NCBI GenBank assembly: GCA_944472135.2
Contig: OX235270.1
Location: forward strand, 148,133,632-148,197,631
DNA length: 64,000 nucleotides
From: Trichobilharzia regenti
Lineage: Eukaryota > Platyhelminthes > Trematoda > Strigeidida > Schistosomatidae
Direction of reading: 5' to 3'
The notes beneath the pieces are model-generated. The model saw nothing but the letters and a program-made list of their open reading frames with translations. It searched no databases and was not told the origin of the DNA. Positions 10,140 through 21,789 of this stretch are shown here, one piece after another. A program made the position numbers and the translations under genes. The stretch's first letter is position 1, and every line of letters begins with the position of its first letter.

Positions 10140-10500
10140 TCTGAGTACTTTTTTAGTTGGTTGTTTAAGTGCTCATTCACTTTCGTCTCCTCCATGTCCC
10201 CCTGTGACGCCTAGTAGTCGCTTCCTATTTAAGTTCCATTGTAGGGAGTGCCTAGCGTGTAATGCCATTCAAACATTTCCCCAGGGTGTGCCAATTCCAA
10301 TTCAATATCCTTCTGCATATATGTTGGGCGATAGTTTTTTGCTTGAATTATTTTCAGAGTTCCTTGTTATGAACCCTTCTTGACTGTCTGATCTTTAGTA
10401 TGGAGCGAAAATATCTGTTGAGGAAAGTCTACAGTTACCTTTTGAAATCTGCTTTTGATGGCGCGTCAAGTCTCTGAACCACATGGTAGAAATGATGCCA
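10140..10500 (-). mobile_element. RTE-type LINE 3' fragment, decayed
   Basis: On the minus strand one can follow the GRP-like, RQALEWNL-like and RRIE-IG blocks that precede the RTE stop, plus the ETW-type segment near 10480. Many stops are present. Confidence 0.55.
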
Positions 10501-12236
10501 AGAAACTAAATAGCTAGCTAGTCATAGGTACTTAAGGAGACAATTTGGACGCAGTTGTTTTTAAAAATGCATTCATTGTACAACTAGCCTTCTTTACACG
10601 TTAACATTTACCTGTCACTAGGATATTAAAGTTGTGCATCTATGAGAATGATGAGGCTTCAATCAGTAACTGGCTATAAGCTCTCTCTCTCTATAAGATA
10701 AGATGGTGGCATCTGACTGAAAGCTGTTGCTTTTATACTGTCAAAATCAATTTATCAATAATCCTGGTTACCGCTAAATTTTCATTATGCACGAGTCAAT
10801 ACTCTAAAATGATTATCACTATTGTTTAAAAATAAATTCCTGTCCAAATAACTATAACTGTACAATTATGAAGTCTACCGATCTCTCGAGCCTAATACTA
10901 TACACTAAGTACCTTACTGGATCCTGTCTCATCTAAACCACAGAGATTACGGAGTTAGATTAAGATAAGGCGAAAGTGTATATCGTTTCTGAAATTCACA
11001 ACTCTGTTATCTACTCAGGAAATCTTAATGAAGCATTTTTTTAAAATAAAAAAAAAGAAATTTCTCATTTCTGCAAATCATATTATCTCTAATTAAGTTT
11101 GCTTGATTTATTTCAACAGAATGTCCAGTAAATATAAAACTTTTGTCACTGAATTCCTATTCTAGAAGTCCTGGCATATTTAGTCCTACTCTCCCTCAAA
11201 ACCCTTTTAAATGCTCGTCATATCTTCAAAGTTTCACCTCATTTCACTTATGCTCACATACACACACACGCACACACGTCTAAAATATAAGGAAATAATG
11301 TTAATTTCTATTTGAATTATTTTTGATGGTTAATTAAACAATTGTATACCGCGCGTTAAATGATGCTATTATAGATGATGTTTGTTTGACTTCATTCATT
11401 ATTGTGTCTTTGAAATTCCCTCCCTACTTTCTATTTTGTGTGAGATATAAGAAGACAGAAAATACCAACTTTTAAATTAGCTAACTACAAACTGATGACT
11501 TGATTATTTACTAATTTATAAATTAACATTCCCATTGGATTATATTCTATAAATTAATGGAATTCTAAATAAATATATAAATAGACGTACAAGGCAGCTG
11601 TAGTCCAAAGAAACACACACACAGGCAAATATTACAGAGAAACAAAACAACGCACACCAACAACTGAGATACACTTTTGTTGCCTAATCTTCAATAGACA
11701 AGTTAACATGTGAAGCAGTTCCAATGTTGTTTTCGACTCAAACCTTTAATATTTAAATGAATAAAAGTAAAAGTTAAAAACTTTATTGGTAAATTTTTTT
11801 GTGCACAGAATAATAAACTAAATGAAAAACAATTACGGCTGAAATAAACCTAATGAACCAGTGTTAATTGAATGATTGAAAGGTTGCATTTTATGGGTGA
11901 CTTTCTTAACTGTGTTTTCTTTATTCGCATTATCTTATTCAAATTTGAGCAGAATGCTATCTAACGTATGCGTGTCTGTCTGTCTGTGTGTGTGTGTGAA
12001 AGGAAACTTTCTGGCTGTTGAGTTAGAAAGCGAAGGGGCGTACGATGAAGAGGGAGAAAAATCGTGTCTAGTTGTAGACTAGATTAGAACGTTAATTTGA
12101 TCATAAGGTTTTTACTGTACCTTACCATACCATAATGAATAAATTTACCGTATGATCTGTCTAGAGAGGAAATTCATCATCGCGGCACATTAGATAGTGG
12201 TAAGAGACAGAATGCCGTAAGCTAGCTCATAGGCAT

Positions 12237-12238
<2 letters not shown>
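10501..12238. other. No recognised feature
   Basis: AT-rich sequence with CT, CA and TG microsatellites (10681-10693, 11256-11276, 11980-11998). The plus-strand frame at 11876 starts at TTG, has no upstream ATG and runs through the TG repeat, so I do not call it a gene. Confidence 0.4.

Positions 12239-12272
<34 letters not shown>
12239..12272 (+). repeat. (CA)n microsatellite
   Basis: A run of about 17 CA units. Confidence 0.95.
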
Positions 12273-12274
<2 letters not shown>

Positions 12275-12429
12275 TATCATGAACAATACGCATTACTAAC
12301 GATACCTTGTGCTAATGTGTACGTATGCATTCAATTAGGGTTGTTAAATTCAGTACTAAGCCTTTGAATGCAGCGCTTTAAGCCTTAAGTTGAAGTCGCT
12401 AACCTGGAATTATACATACAACATTCATT

Positions 12430-14207
12430 ATTACTGTTGTTGCTTATTGATTGCTTCCATGGTAGAACATAGGACTTCACAGTGGTACACCTCTATTTCA
12501 TCGGATTCTATGCCCTTGCTTTCACATGACATCATGACTACCTGTAAGCCTTCATTTCCCCTCCACATTACTTGCCTTCTTCATGTCATTGTTAGACATC
12601 TGAACTGTCACCTTCCATCCATCCATCCATCCATCCATCCATTGGGGTTCCAGTCGAAGGCATGACGTGTGGTGTCACTTGAAGCTTTCTTCATTTTATG
12701 TCCAACCCATCTCCGTTTCCTTTTGCATATTTGTTGGATAGTAGGTTCTCAGCTAGTTTGCAGCTGGAGTTCCTTCGTCCCAATTGTTTTTGGCCTGCGA
12801 TATGAGGTATACAGATGTAATATATATGCTAAGCCATTATGTTGAAGCGGTTTCTCAATTGCTCGGTGATCGAATCTGTTGAAGGCCTTTACATTGTCGA
12901 CGAAGTTGACTGGCGTTTTAAGCTCTGTTTGATACTGATTTTCAGCGTTGCAATTTAGTCCTCGCATGACTAGTTGTTGCTGAATCCAGCGTATTCTGGG
13001 CTAAGTCTTCCATTCAAGGCATGTTTAAACGTGTTTTGCTTCAGTTGCCAGTGTATCGTGAAAGCATCTTAGTTCCTTCCCCGCACTCAGCTTTTTCTTC
13101 AGATTTCTATCTCTGCACCGGTTCACCTTTTGCTTCAGCATCCCTTTCTTCTACCAGTATCTGTAGTGGGTCGATGGTTGCTTTGTCTCTTCTTGTTCAG
13201 CAGATATCTGTGCGGGTTTCCTTCCACGCTGATTTCAGAACGTTTCATTGTCTATCCACAAAGCTTTCTTCGTTGATATTGTTCAGTGTTTCCACCTTTT
13301 TTCGTATGATGGCCGTTAAGGTGTCCTTTGTGACTTTGTCTTTCAATTTCTGAGTCTTTTACCTCAACTTTAGTTTACCTCCAGCTCATTTGAAGGTCTT
13401 CAACTTGATCTTGAAGGTTCTTTGCGCTAAACAGTTATCTGGACCCGTATCTGCTAGTCTTCTCAACATTATATCCAGTAATCTGTGTTAAATTTCCCGT
13501 TATATTCATCCTGTGGATATCCTTGTGATTGTATACACTGCCTCAGTCACCAAATCATTAAAGTCACAGAAGTCTGGCAGTAGTTCCCCATTCTCACTTA
13601 TTTCGCTGACCCAACACCTCTCTACCCGTGATGAATTCTCTTCGTGTGTTGTTTTCTCCCATTTGGTGACCATTCAGATCACTTAATAGAATTTTGATTT
13701 TGCCATCTGTTTTACGTCTTGTCCATTACTGTACACATTTGTCTGTAGAAGTCCTCCGGCTTCTCCTCCTCTGGGTATGAGTTGTTTGTAGCATTGTGTG
13801 TAGCACTGTATACCTGTAGCTTTCCTTCCTTTTTAGTTGAGTCGTGGCGTGAATACTGCTCCGCAGATTGTTTCCCACTGCATGACAGCTTTCGAAGCTT
13901 TCGGTGACTTCATGGTAGCCACATTCTCAGTGGGTTTGTGACTGGATGGGATAGGATCACTGACTCTCCAGTTAAAAATTTGAAACCACTTCTGTTCTGT
14001 GTGATCTTTCGTATTCATGATAGTTCCATACTGTGTCGTCTCATTTCTTTTAAGTCCTGAACTGCCATTCTGGTCCCACGTATGATGTGAACATTGTATG
14101 TTCCTATGCTCACTTTTGTATCCTCTGAAACAGGAATATTGTTCAATCGGATTTCCTAAGGTTTTCATCAGCTGGGTCATCTGTCCTCGAATCGCTCGCA
14201 ACTTCAA
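12430..14207 (-). mobile_element. RTE-type LINE, internally deleted and decayed copy
   Basis: Read on the minus strand from 14207: an endonuclease part (a KIKILLSDLNGHQMGENNT segment near 13680 corresponds to the GDLNAKVG motif), then the linker near 13350-13020. Next come the start of the reverse transcriptase (VNFVDNVKAFNRFDH, the FVDFEKAFDSVD motif, near 12880), then a jump to the C-terminal KRKRRWVGHK segment. The copy ends near 12470 with GAAGTCCTATGTTCTACC. The middle of the reverse transcriptase is missing. A second copy with the same internal junction is at 31560-32160 on the opposite strand. A (CATC)n run lies at 12614-12640. Confidence 0.75.
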
Positions 14208-14209
14208 TG

Positions 14210-15330
14210 TATTATAACTTCATTTGTCAAATGAGTTTTAGGTGTTAAAGAAGTTCGCATTTCTCATTGGTTGTAAATAAACAAATCTGAACCAACTATT
14301 CGAAGCATTCCTGAATCATGGTTAATTCTGAATTTTGATAACACATCATCGAAATTATATCATATTGTCAGTAAAGTTATGCGACAAATTTCATTACAAT
14401 TAGCTAGAATATTGTCCAGTAGTTCATAGTAATACACATCAAATTATGGATAGGGATAAAATTCTTTAAAAATAAAGAAAAATTTAAGTTTATAACATTC
14501 AGCTATCATTGTTGTTTAATCTATCTACTTTTGTTCATATAACCGCTACCAGTATCATAATAGTGGGTCAAATTACAATTGCTAAAAGAAATTTTTTGAT
14601 TATTTCATTCGACGATGTGTTTTGTATAATGTCAGTCTATCTTGATTTGTATTAATTATGTTTCTGAGTATTAATCAAATCAGAGTAACTGTATCTGCTA
14701 ACACAGATAGTAAACGTATTATGTACAGTGATGAATTAACTGGCTAACTTTAATGGTAATTATTCCTAATCCATTGAACTGTAATTATTAATCATTATGT
14801 CACTTATATTATGACGAGAAATACAATACAGAAAAACATTTTCCGTCGAATTTTACCACCTATTTTCTTATTATAAGTCACTCGAGTTTCTGTGCCGACA
14901 ATCTCTAATCGGTTTTCATTCAACAGACGTAAGAAAAAGATGATTGTCCCACTGAAATTTAATATCGTATCCATCTGGAGAAGCACATAAGGGGTATTCA
15001 CAGTAGAAGGGAAAAATTAGCCAGTAATCTTTCACCTATTATTTCTATATTTTACAATACTTATTGTGTATTTCAGTTAAAAACGAAATTTAAATAAAGC
15101 ATATTTATCACTGAACACTTTCATTTCATTCTATCGGTTGGCTTTATAATCATTAAAACCATAACAGTAGCTGTCATATGAATAGCCTAGCAACTCTACT
15201 GAAGACATTTGAAACACAACAGAAATTTCTTCAAATCCTTTGTGATGATTAGCCAATAAATTAGTTGTAAAGAAAGAGACAGAAATTTCCCTTATTAAAA
15301 TTTCCATCCTAGTTTAATTTAGAAGTTAAT
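14210..15330. other. No recognised feature
   Basis: AT-rich sequence without a supported exon or repeat. Confidence 0.4.
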
Positions 15331-15334
15331 TAGT

Positions 15335-15412
15335 GGATGATGACTGGCAGTGGAATCCAAGATGTGCACTTCGTCTTATTTGGAACTCGTCATCTGGATG
15401 TACCTGCATTCA
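15335..15412 (-). ncRNA. Decayed Sm-alpha hammerhead remnant
   Basis: The minus strand aligns with the intact ribozyme at 459-503 (ACATCCAG, GACGAG, CCAAATAAGACGAA, GGATTCCACTGCC). The first core residue of CTGANGA is changed (ATGACGA) and GAAA reads GAAG. It is expected to be inactive. No tRNA-like head is seen nearby. Confidence 0.75.
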
Positions 15413-15419
15413 CTTGATT

Positions 15420-16185
15420 TACTTATTATGTGAAAAAAGACAGGGGATTTCTTTTAATATGTCACTTTCACGAAAGGTTACTCATCAGATAAGACAGGTT
15501 AACACTGCTGGCAATAAAAGATTCTGTAATCGCTTGAAATTTATGATCATTGAAACAACCAACGAGAAAATCGATTAAAGGACTCTTAATACCGGTAAAT
15601 TGCAACTTACATTCTCCATACAACCTATTGTGATTCCGAAAGTGAAAGACAAAGTACTCAGAGTAGCCAACTCTTCTTGTATGTGTCAGTCCAACTATCA
15701 CTGTGGAACCTGTTATATTAGCTGTCGCTTCAAGCACCCAATATTCTCTGCTTGAGAACACCTACCAGTGTAGTTAAATAAAGGTGTAGTGAAAACCACC
15801 AACAGTTCGAAAGTCGATCACCTGGTTCAAACAGGTTATAAGGCGCCATCATTGAAGAATCTTTTTCTTTGTTTACCCTGGGTACTAAATAATTGGACAT
15901 GATCCCTAAGGTGCCAAAAATGCTCCGAACTACAGAGGCTGTTTCAGTTGGCTTAGGACAAGTGCAGCTCTTTGTCCAAAAGAATCAGGCCCAACCATTT
16001 TTGTTCTCCTAGCCTGCTATGAAACCTGTAAATTCTGTATTATTTTCTTGAATTTACCTGATATTCACTTTAGCGTTATTTTATTGATGCCATTGGACTG
16101 TAATATTTTGATATTGTTTATTCGTTGTTATTTCAACAACATTAATGTTGCTAATAATAGTAATAATTCCTTAATTATGACGAAT
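15420..16185. other. No recognised feature
   Basis: I see no coding exon or named repeat in this AT-rich stretch. Confidence 0.35.
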
Positions 16186-16189
16186 ACAT

Positions 16190-16235
16190 AATTGTAGAAG
16201 GTGATTAGGAAATTGTCGACAAGAATATTCTTCGT
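16190..16235 (+). repeat. Penelope terminal motif, isolated copy
   Basis: The stretch aligns with the outer end of the palindrome at 26183-26673 (ATAATTGTA, AAGG or AAGA, GGAAATT, AAGAATATTCTTCGTTCA). The hammerhead-like core residues are not conserved here. Confidence 0.5.
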
Positions 16236-16394
16236 TCAATAATCCGTCTTTTGAAATAATTAAAAGATTCAAAATTTTATAGAAGGATACAGACTTTATC
16301 CCTCTCTGGAGCTTAATGACAGTTCATATATTAATTCAGTTGACATACAACCATTATCACACATATCAGCCAGTGGTCTTAAACTTTATGAGAA

Positions 16395-16580
16395 TGCTAT
16401 TCAGTTGAAGAAACACTGGAAAACCTGGGAGTATTGGACAGCTGTTTCATCCTAGTTTGGGACTCTTGATCAGAACGCACCCACTGGGGTTCGATCCCAG
16501 GACCAGAACCAGGATAAAACAGCTGTTCAGTACGTCCATGTTTTCCAATGGTTCTCTAAGTGATTTCAGCTCACGATGAA
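16395..16580. mobile_element. SINE (family C), two halves in opposite orientation
   Basis: A minus-strand head (B-box GGGATCGAACCCC near 16490-16500) is followed by a plus-strand tail (TTTTCCAATGGTTCTCTAAG and TTTCAGCTCACGATG). The two halves join near 16505. Confidence 0.55.
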
Positions 16581-17199
16581 ACCTTCCGAACAATCAAACG
16601 CAATCCCTACAAACCCAATGCTTGAGAATGTTATTTATTTATTCAAACCTCAGAATGTACAACATTCACTAGCAAAATTTTTACAGAAATACAACTTGCC
16701 ATGTGTTGTTAAGGGTTCGGACAGTTAACAGGATAGTGTTCTGTTGGCAGGAAACAGAAATACTGAATATGATCCTAAAAGCAATGACACCTGTGAACGC
16801 ATATTTAATCTATTGAAAGCTTATTGGTGACCCATGTATTTTAATGCTGACACAATTTGTACAAGTTTCCTTTGAAGATTAACTTCATATTTATCCTCAG
16901 CACCAGATGCGAAGCATTGTTTTCTTTTAAGGAGATACGTTGTTCAGTGATTTATGTGTAGGTTTTTTCTGTTTATCTGTTGAACAGAGGCACTTACCTT
17001 TTTAACAGACAGGTTAAATACTATGAAATAATTTAATTTACTGCTCTCGAAAACAACTTAATCAGTAATGTATGAGGTTGTGTGGTAGATATTGGTGATA
17101 CATAGTCTTTATAAGGCAGAACACTGAGCTTACTAACCAAGAAGTTTTGACATTATTAGATTAATACAGGAGGAACTGAACAATCAACGAAAGATGTTT

Positions 17200-18850
17200 G
17201 TTCCAGTAATACTTTGCATGCATTGACAGTTTCCCATTAACCTCAGAAACCATGATTGCAGTTTTCCGATAGAGGGCATCATTTCAACGAATTGCATCTC
17301 CATGATTCAGAAAACATTCGCACCATACATGGAACTCCGCCAGCCGGAACAAGCGGGATTCAGGAAGGGCAAATCACATGCCGATAAAACTGCAATGCTG
17401 CACATTATCGTCATACACAGCATAGAATACCACTCAAATATCGACGTCGATTACGTCGACTTTGGAACAAACTTCGATAGTGGTGACGACGAAGTAATGT
17501 GGAAACTACTACGACAGTATGAAGTGACGTTCCCCAAATCTGTATCAATATAATTCAACTGCAACGTGTCAGTGGCACCTGTCAGATGATGCACAATGGA
17601 AAACCCAGCGATGCCTTTGAAGTGAATACAGGAGAAAGATAAGGTTGGCTGCCTATTATCACCTATGATATTCCCAATTGTGGTGAAGTGGATTATGCGC
17701 CAGACCGGGAGAGACAGAGGAGAGAGTAGACAGGAATACGTTGGACTGGCAAGAAGAGTCCACAAGATCTTGACTTCACGGGGGTTTTATGTTTAACGTT
17801 GCATAAATTCGAAGACTTACAGGCGAAAACCAACAGGCTTGCTGGAGAATCTGGTTGTCAGCGAAGACAGGACTTCAAGTGAAAGAAGAGAAGACGGGGA
17901 TAACCAACCACCATCACCAGCAACAACAACCAATACCAACCACCATCAAAGGGAAGGAAGGTCATCAAAGAGGTTACTTCCTTCACTTATCTAGGCTGAG
18001 TTGTTTCAGCTACAGGCAACAAAATGGATGAAGATGGCAAAACTAGAGTCGGAAAGGCAAAACATATCTTCAATATTCTGACTTCACTTTGAAAGTTATC
18101 TGCCCTCTGTATAAAGATAAAATTCTGGTTTTCAACGCCACTGTTAAGTCAGCCAGTTCTTCTGTATTGTTCTGAGACTTGACATGTCAAGGAAATCATT
18201 TACAACAGGTTGCAGACTTTTATCAACATGTGATTATGCTGGCTGCGTACTGAAAATGAGACGGTCAGGATGAATTATTAACAAGAGACTCTGTGAACGG
18301 ATGAACCAAGTAAACTATTGGTCAGCAAATGTGCCGTAGAAAATGGAGATCGATCGGATACACGCTGAGTAGACCATTGGGTGACATTGTGCGCCAGACC
18401 CTTGAGTGGAACCCTAATGGCAAATGACGAGTTGGATGCGCGTCCCAGGGTAATATGGGAGAGACCGCGTGGGTTAGAGATGGGGCTTATGGGTAATCTT
18501 TCTTTCCTTCACGTTTCCCACTGGAACATAGAGCTTCAAGCTAGTGGCTTGAAGTTTCTGTGGCAGTGTTTAATTTTACAGGATGGTGTTTCTGGCCTCA
18601 TGCCCAACCTTTCCTCTTTACCAGCATTATTTCTGGCTTAGCGAGATATAGTAGTGCGTCAGCCGGGAATCGAACTCCAGACCATGTGCATGACCGGCTA
18701 GCGTCCTGACCGCTATGCCACCGACGCACTTGGGCAATCGTGGGACCAGATAAAGAGGACTGCAAAGAACAGGGTGAAATGGAGGTGTGACACTGAAGCA
18801 GCGTATGTTTCACTCAGAACTCAAAGAGATAGTAATAATAATGGTACACT
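17200..18850 (+). mobile_element. RTE-type LINE, RT-to-3'-end copy, decayed
   Basis: The motifs appear in order: RQPEQAGFRKGKS and VDFGTNFDS (the reverse transcriptase FVDFEKAFDS motif), then LPPMIFPIVVKWIM-like and LQAKTNRLAGE segments, VTSFTYLG, LLYCSET and a C-terminal IGYTLSRPLGD. Stops and frameshifts are frequent. A SINE (18495-18728) interrupts its 3' end. A near-identical copy with many of the same defects lies inverted at 43500-44720. Confidence 0.8.
18495..18728 (-). mobile_element. tRNA-headed SINE (family A)
   Basis: The minus-strand head is at 18728 (GTGCGTCGGTGGCATAGCGG) with a B-box GGAGTTCGATTCCC. The tail is GAAGCTCTATGTTCCAGTGG. It sits inside an RTE fragment, between ATGGGTAATC on the left and TTGGGCAATC on the right, which look like an imperfect target-site duplication. 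Confidence 0.8.
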
Positions 18851-19304
18851 TTCGAAATTGCATCTGTTACGTTTAAAACCAGGAACCTTGTCAAAGATGT
18901 GCTATTTGCGATGTGTTCTTCACAACAATTGTAATAGAGAAAGCCTAATTTCTGATATACTTGCAGAAAGTACGAAATTCACCTAGGTTCAGAAAAATCA
19001 ATATTAATAAGATGATTATCCTCTACTCAGAGCGACCAAATAAAAGACGCTGTTGACATAATATGCGCGGTAAATCCTGCAAAGGGAAAATATGTATCGC
19101 CATCATTCCCTTGTTTTGTAGATTAACGCAAACAAGGTTTCAATGTATTGTTCTACAAACAATTGTTTTCCGAAATTGATTATGTATCACTTTTATAAAC
19201 AAAAGTGATTGTCACACGGTATGAATTTGTACATGCCGTCACACTTTGGCCGGTTTTGTTAAAAGGTGATCAAACAACAAATATTTTTAAAAAATTATTA
19301 TTAT

Positions 19305-20245
19305 TTCCTTTAGTTTCTAGAGGAACATTGGGCTTCAGCCGCACATCTCCATCGCGTTCGATTTACCGCCAACGTTTTTACACAGCTCCATGTCTGCCCA
19401 TATGCTTTTATCTCCTCTTTGCATGACCTGCTCCCTGTCACCCCGCCCTTGCACTGACAATCAACTCGCCGCTTCCCATTCGAGTTCCACCTGAGCGACG
19501 ACCTGGCGTGTGACGTCACGCACTTGGTGGTTTATTTTCTCAGAGTATAGCCAATCCAACCAACCTCCACTTCTTCCTGCCGATTTGTTGTACAATTACT
19601 TCCTGCTGGGTTGGTTCGCTAATTGCCAGAGATTCCTCACACTTCTGCTGATCTTTTCTGGCCGGCCATCTGATCTTGAGTAGTATTGAACGAAGACGGC
19701 TGTTGATGGAGGTGTGTAGTTTGTTCGAAGTGCCCTTCGTAACACGGCACCAAGTCTCTGATCCATAAGGTACCACTGAATTCACATTGGAGTTGAAAAT
19801 CCGGATCTTATTTTTCATACTGAGTGCTGTTGATCTCCACTCAAACTTGCGAGTAATGAAAGCTTGGCTTGCTTTCCCAATCTTCGCTTTGATATCCTCG
19901 TCAGTTCCGTCCGCCCGTAGTTGAAACGATGCTCCCAAGGTAGGTAGGTTGAGAAGGATGCTTCATTGAGTTTTCCCCCATTTATGCTGATTGTTGTCTG
20001 TTGTTGTTGGTGTTGCTGTTGACCAGGAATCTTCATCACCCACGTCTGTTTTCTCTAAGTTCACCTGAAGTCTTATCTTCTGTGGATGGTTGTTCTCCCA
20101 ACTTATTGCTTTTCACTTGCATATCTTCCAGTTTTTGGGAAGTCAGACATATATGATCGGCGAAGTCCAGATCCTCCAAGTTCTATTTTTGTGTGAGTCC
20201 ATTTTATGCCTGTGTCCTCGTCGCCTGTTGTCTGTCGCAATATGC
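19305..20245 (-). mobile_element. RTE-type LINE, RT-to-3'-end fragment
   Basis: Minus-strand frames carry FNSNVNSVVPYGSETWCRV, LRSILLKIRWPARKDQ and IGRKKWRLVGLA, the C-terminal segment of RTE proteins. The 3' tail near 19310 is AGCCCAATGTTCCTCTAG followed by an AATAAT run. Frameshifts at about 19540 and 19940 break it. It is related to 3560-4680. Confidence 0.8.
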
Positions 20246-20352
20246 AGCCTATTCTATTATTATTATTATCCTATCAACCTACTTTTTGTAAATTATCATT
20301 CAATAAATACCAAAAGAATTAGGAACGAGGAAACGAACCAAAGTAGTTGATT

Positions 20353-21352
20353 TCCAGTTTTCAGCCAACTGTCTGAATAGCACTGATTGAATGATGTTAG
20401 TTTTCAGCGCACAACTTGTCTAATCTTGCCAGTTAAGCTTTTATAACCTTTGTAAAAAATTATATTTGTAAAATCTCAGCGATATTGAAATGAGTAATTC
20501 CAACGTTTCGTTCAGCAATCTGGTCCGAACTTCTTCAGGGAAATTAATCGAAATTAACATAACAGGTTTATGTATAAAAGGAACATCTTTTGTTTTTAAA
20601 AACTTTGTCCAATCATGATTCATAAAACAAATATTAACAAGTATAATAAACAAAATTGTACGAGTTGTGATCAAAATTTGACCTCAGGCTTACAAATATT
20701 GATCTACCTTTGTTAAACACTTTAAACACAGTGTGCATGTGTGTGCGGAAAAACAGTTGTAAAACAATGTCTTAATGTCTCCATAAGTAGATGTAGACAG
20801 TCGGAAAACTTTGACCAAGTATTATTAGTTAGTGATACATATCCATTCTTATTTATTAATCAGGATTTCCTATGCGTCATCTAAAATCACACCTTAATGA
20901 CGGTTCAAACTGTTAGTATCTAGAATTGTATGATTAGACGTATTTTCAAAATTATGGTGTTTAGGATTAGAGTTTAGTTGAAGCACCCTGTCAAACTTAT
21001 TACTTTGTCTTCTTTCTGAAAATTGAGCTGCTTTATTCGACCTACTGAAGTTGTCAGGTGACTGGACAGCTACGAATTTAGGATACGCATTCTGTTGCAG
21101 ACAACGGAGAGTGGAAACACGATGATTGTGCCAATTACATAGTTTCTTTGTTAATTTAATTTAATTCGATTACAAAATAAATCAAATGAACTGTAGTCAA
21201 GATTTGATAGAATAGTTCTATAATATTTGGGTGCCGAGTGAGAAGTAGATATTTGTAAAAGCTTAACTGGCAAGATTAGACAAGTTGTGCGCTGAAAACT
21301 AACATCATTCAATCAGTGCTATTCAGACAGTTGGCTGAAAACTGGAAACCAA
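20353..21352. mobile_element. 1-kb element with about 95-bp inverted termini, probably Penelope-derived
   Basis: The sequence from 20353 (CCAGTTTTCAGCCAACTGTC onwards) to about 20446 is repeated in inverse orientation at 21253-21352. The inner part contains no open frame. A hammerhead-type motif lies on the minus strand at 20498-20542. The inverted termini together with that ribozyme class suggest a non-autonomous Penelope derivative, but a DNA transposon (MITE) is an alternative. No clear target duplication is seen. Confidence 0.7.
20498..20542 (-). ncRNA. Hammerhead-type motif with minimal helix III
   Basis: On the minus strand: stem I TTCC (20542-20539) with GGAA (20501-20498), core CTGAAGA (20538-20532), one extra A, stem II GTTC with GAAC around a 13-base loop, and GAA. 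The self-complementary ACGT follows, and then T20502 as the cleavage residue. An ACGT helix III can form only with a second copy of the RNA. This matches the dimer-dependent hammerheads described for Penelope-like elements. Activity is untested. Confidence 0.65.
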
Positions 21353-21704
21353 CTTTTATAACCTTATTAGTTTATTGAGAAAAGTGAGTCAGTGATCATG
21401 TGTATGTCCATAAATCAGCCCAGCCCATTTCATATTGCCGTCAGATAAAGTTGTCTGCCCTATTCATTCACAATTAAAACATAACGAATACCGTATTTTG
21501 AATAGTGAATAGAAAACAACGTTTGCAGAGAATTTGTATTCTACCACTTTATTTTAAATCATCAAATGATAATGTTAAACTTGTACAAGTTCACAAATAA
21601 TTCGTGCTACTCACTAATAGGAAGTAGTACAACAATCCATTATAAAGTTCTACGGCTTGTTTCGTTATTATTTGCCGTGCTAACATTTGCGACTGGAAAA
21701 CAAC

Positions 21705-21710
21705 TTTATT
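21705..21710 (-). promoter_or_regulatory. Possible polyadenylation signal of the SAXO4-like gene
   Basis: AATAAA on the minus strand lies about 25 bases after the stop codon at 21735. A second AATAAA lies further downstream near 21550. Confidence 0.4.
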
Positions 21711-21734
21711 TGAATGAGAATATACTGAAAAAAA

Positions 21735-21789
21735 TTAAGTAGCGTTCTTTGTCGGTGGAATTGGAATTGAATCCCTTGCCCGAATACTC
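21735..21789 (-). CDS. SAXO4: SAXO4-like last exon (stop codon)
   Basis: 55 nt after TTGTTTACAG. It completes the arginine codon, encodes SIRARDSIPIPPTKNAT and stops at TAA 21737-21735. Confidence 0.75.

Noticed and set aside
11876..12082. Frame with an apparent secretory signal, like a micro-exon gene
   Set aside because: It starts at TTG with a stop just before it, no ATG opens it, and it runs through a TG microsatellite.
12239..12272. CRISPR-like or satellite array
   Set aside because: It is a simple (CA)n microsatellite with no spacer structure; no CRISPR-like array exists in this eukaryotic window.
20353..21352. Classical DNA transposon with transposase
   Set aside because: No open frame or DDE motif is found between the inverted termini; a Penelope-derived or MITE origin fits better.
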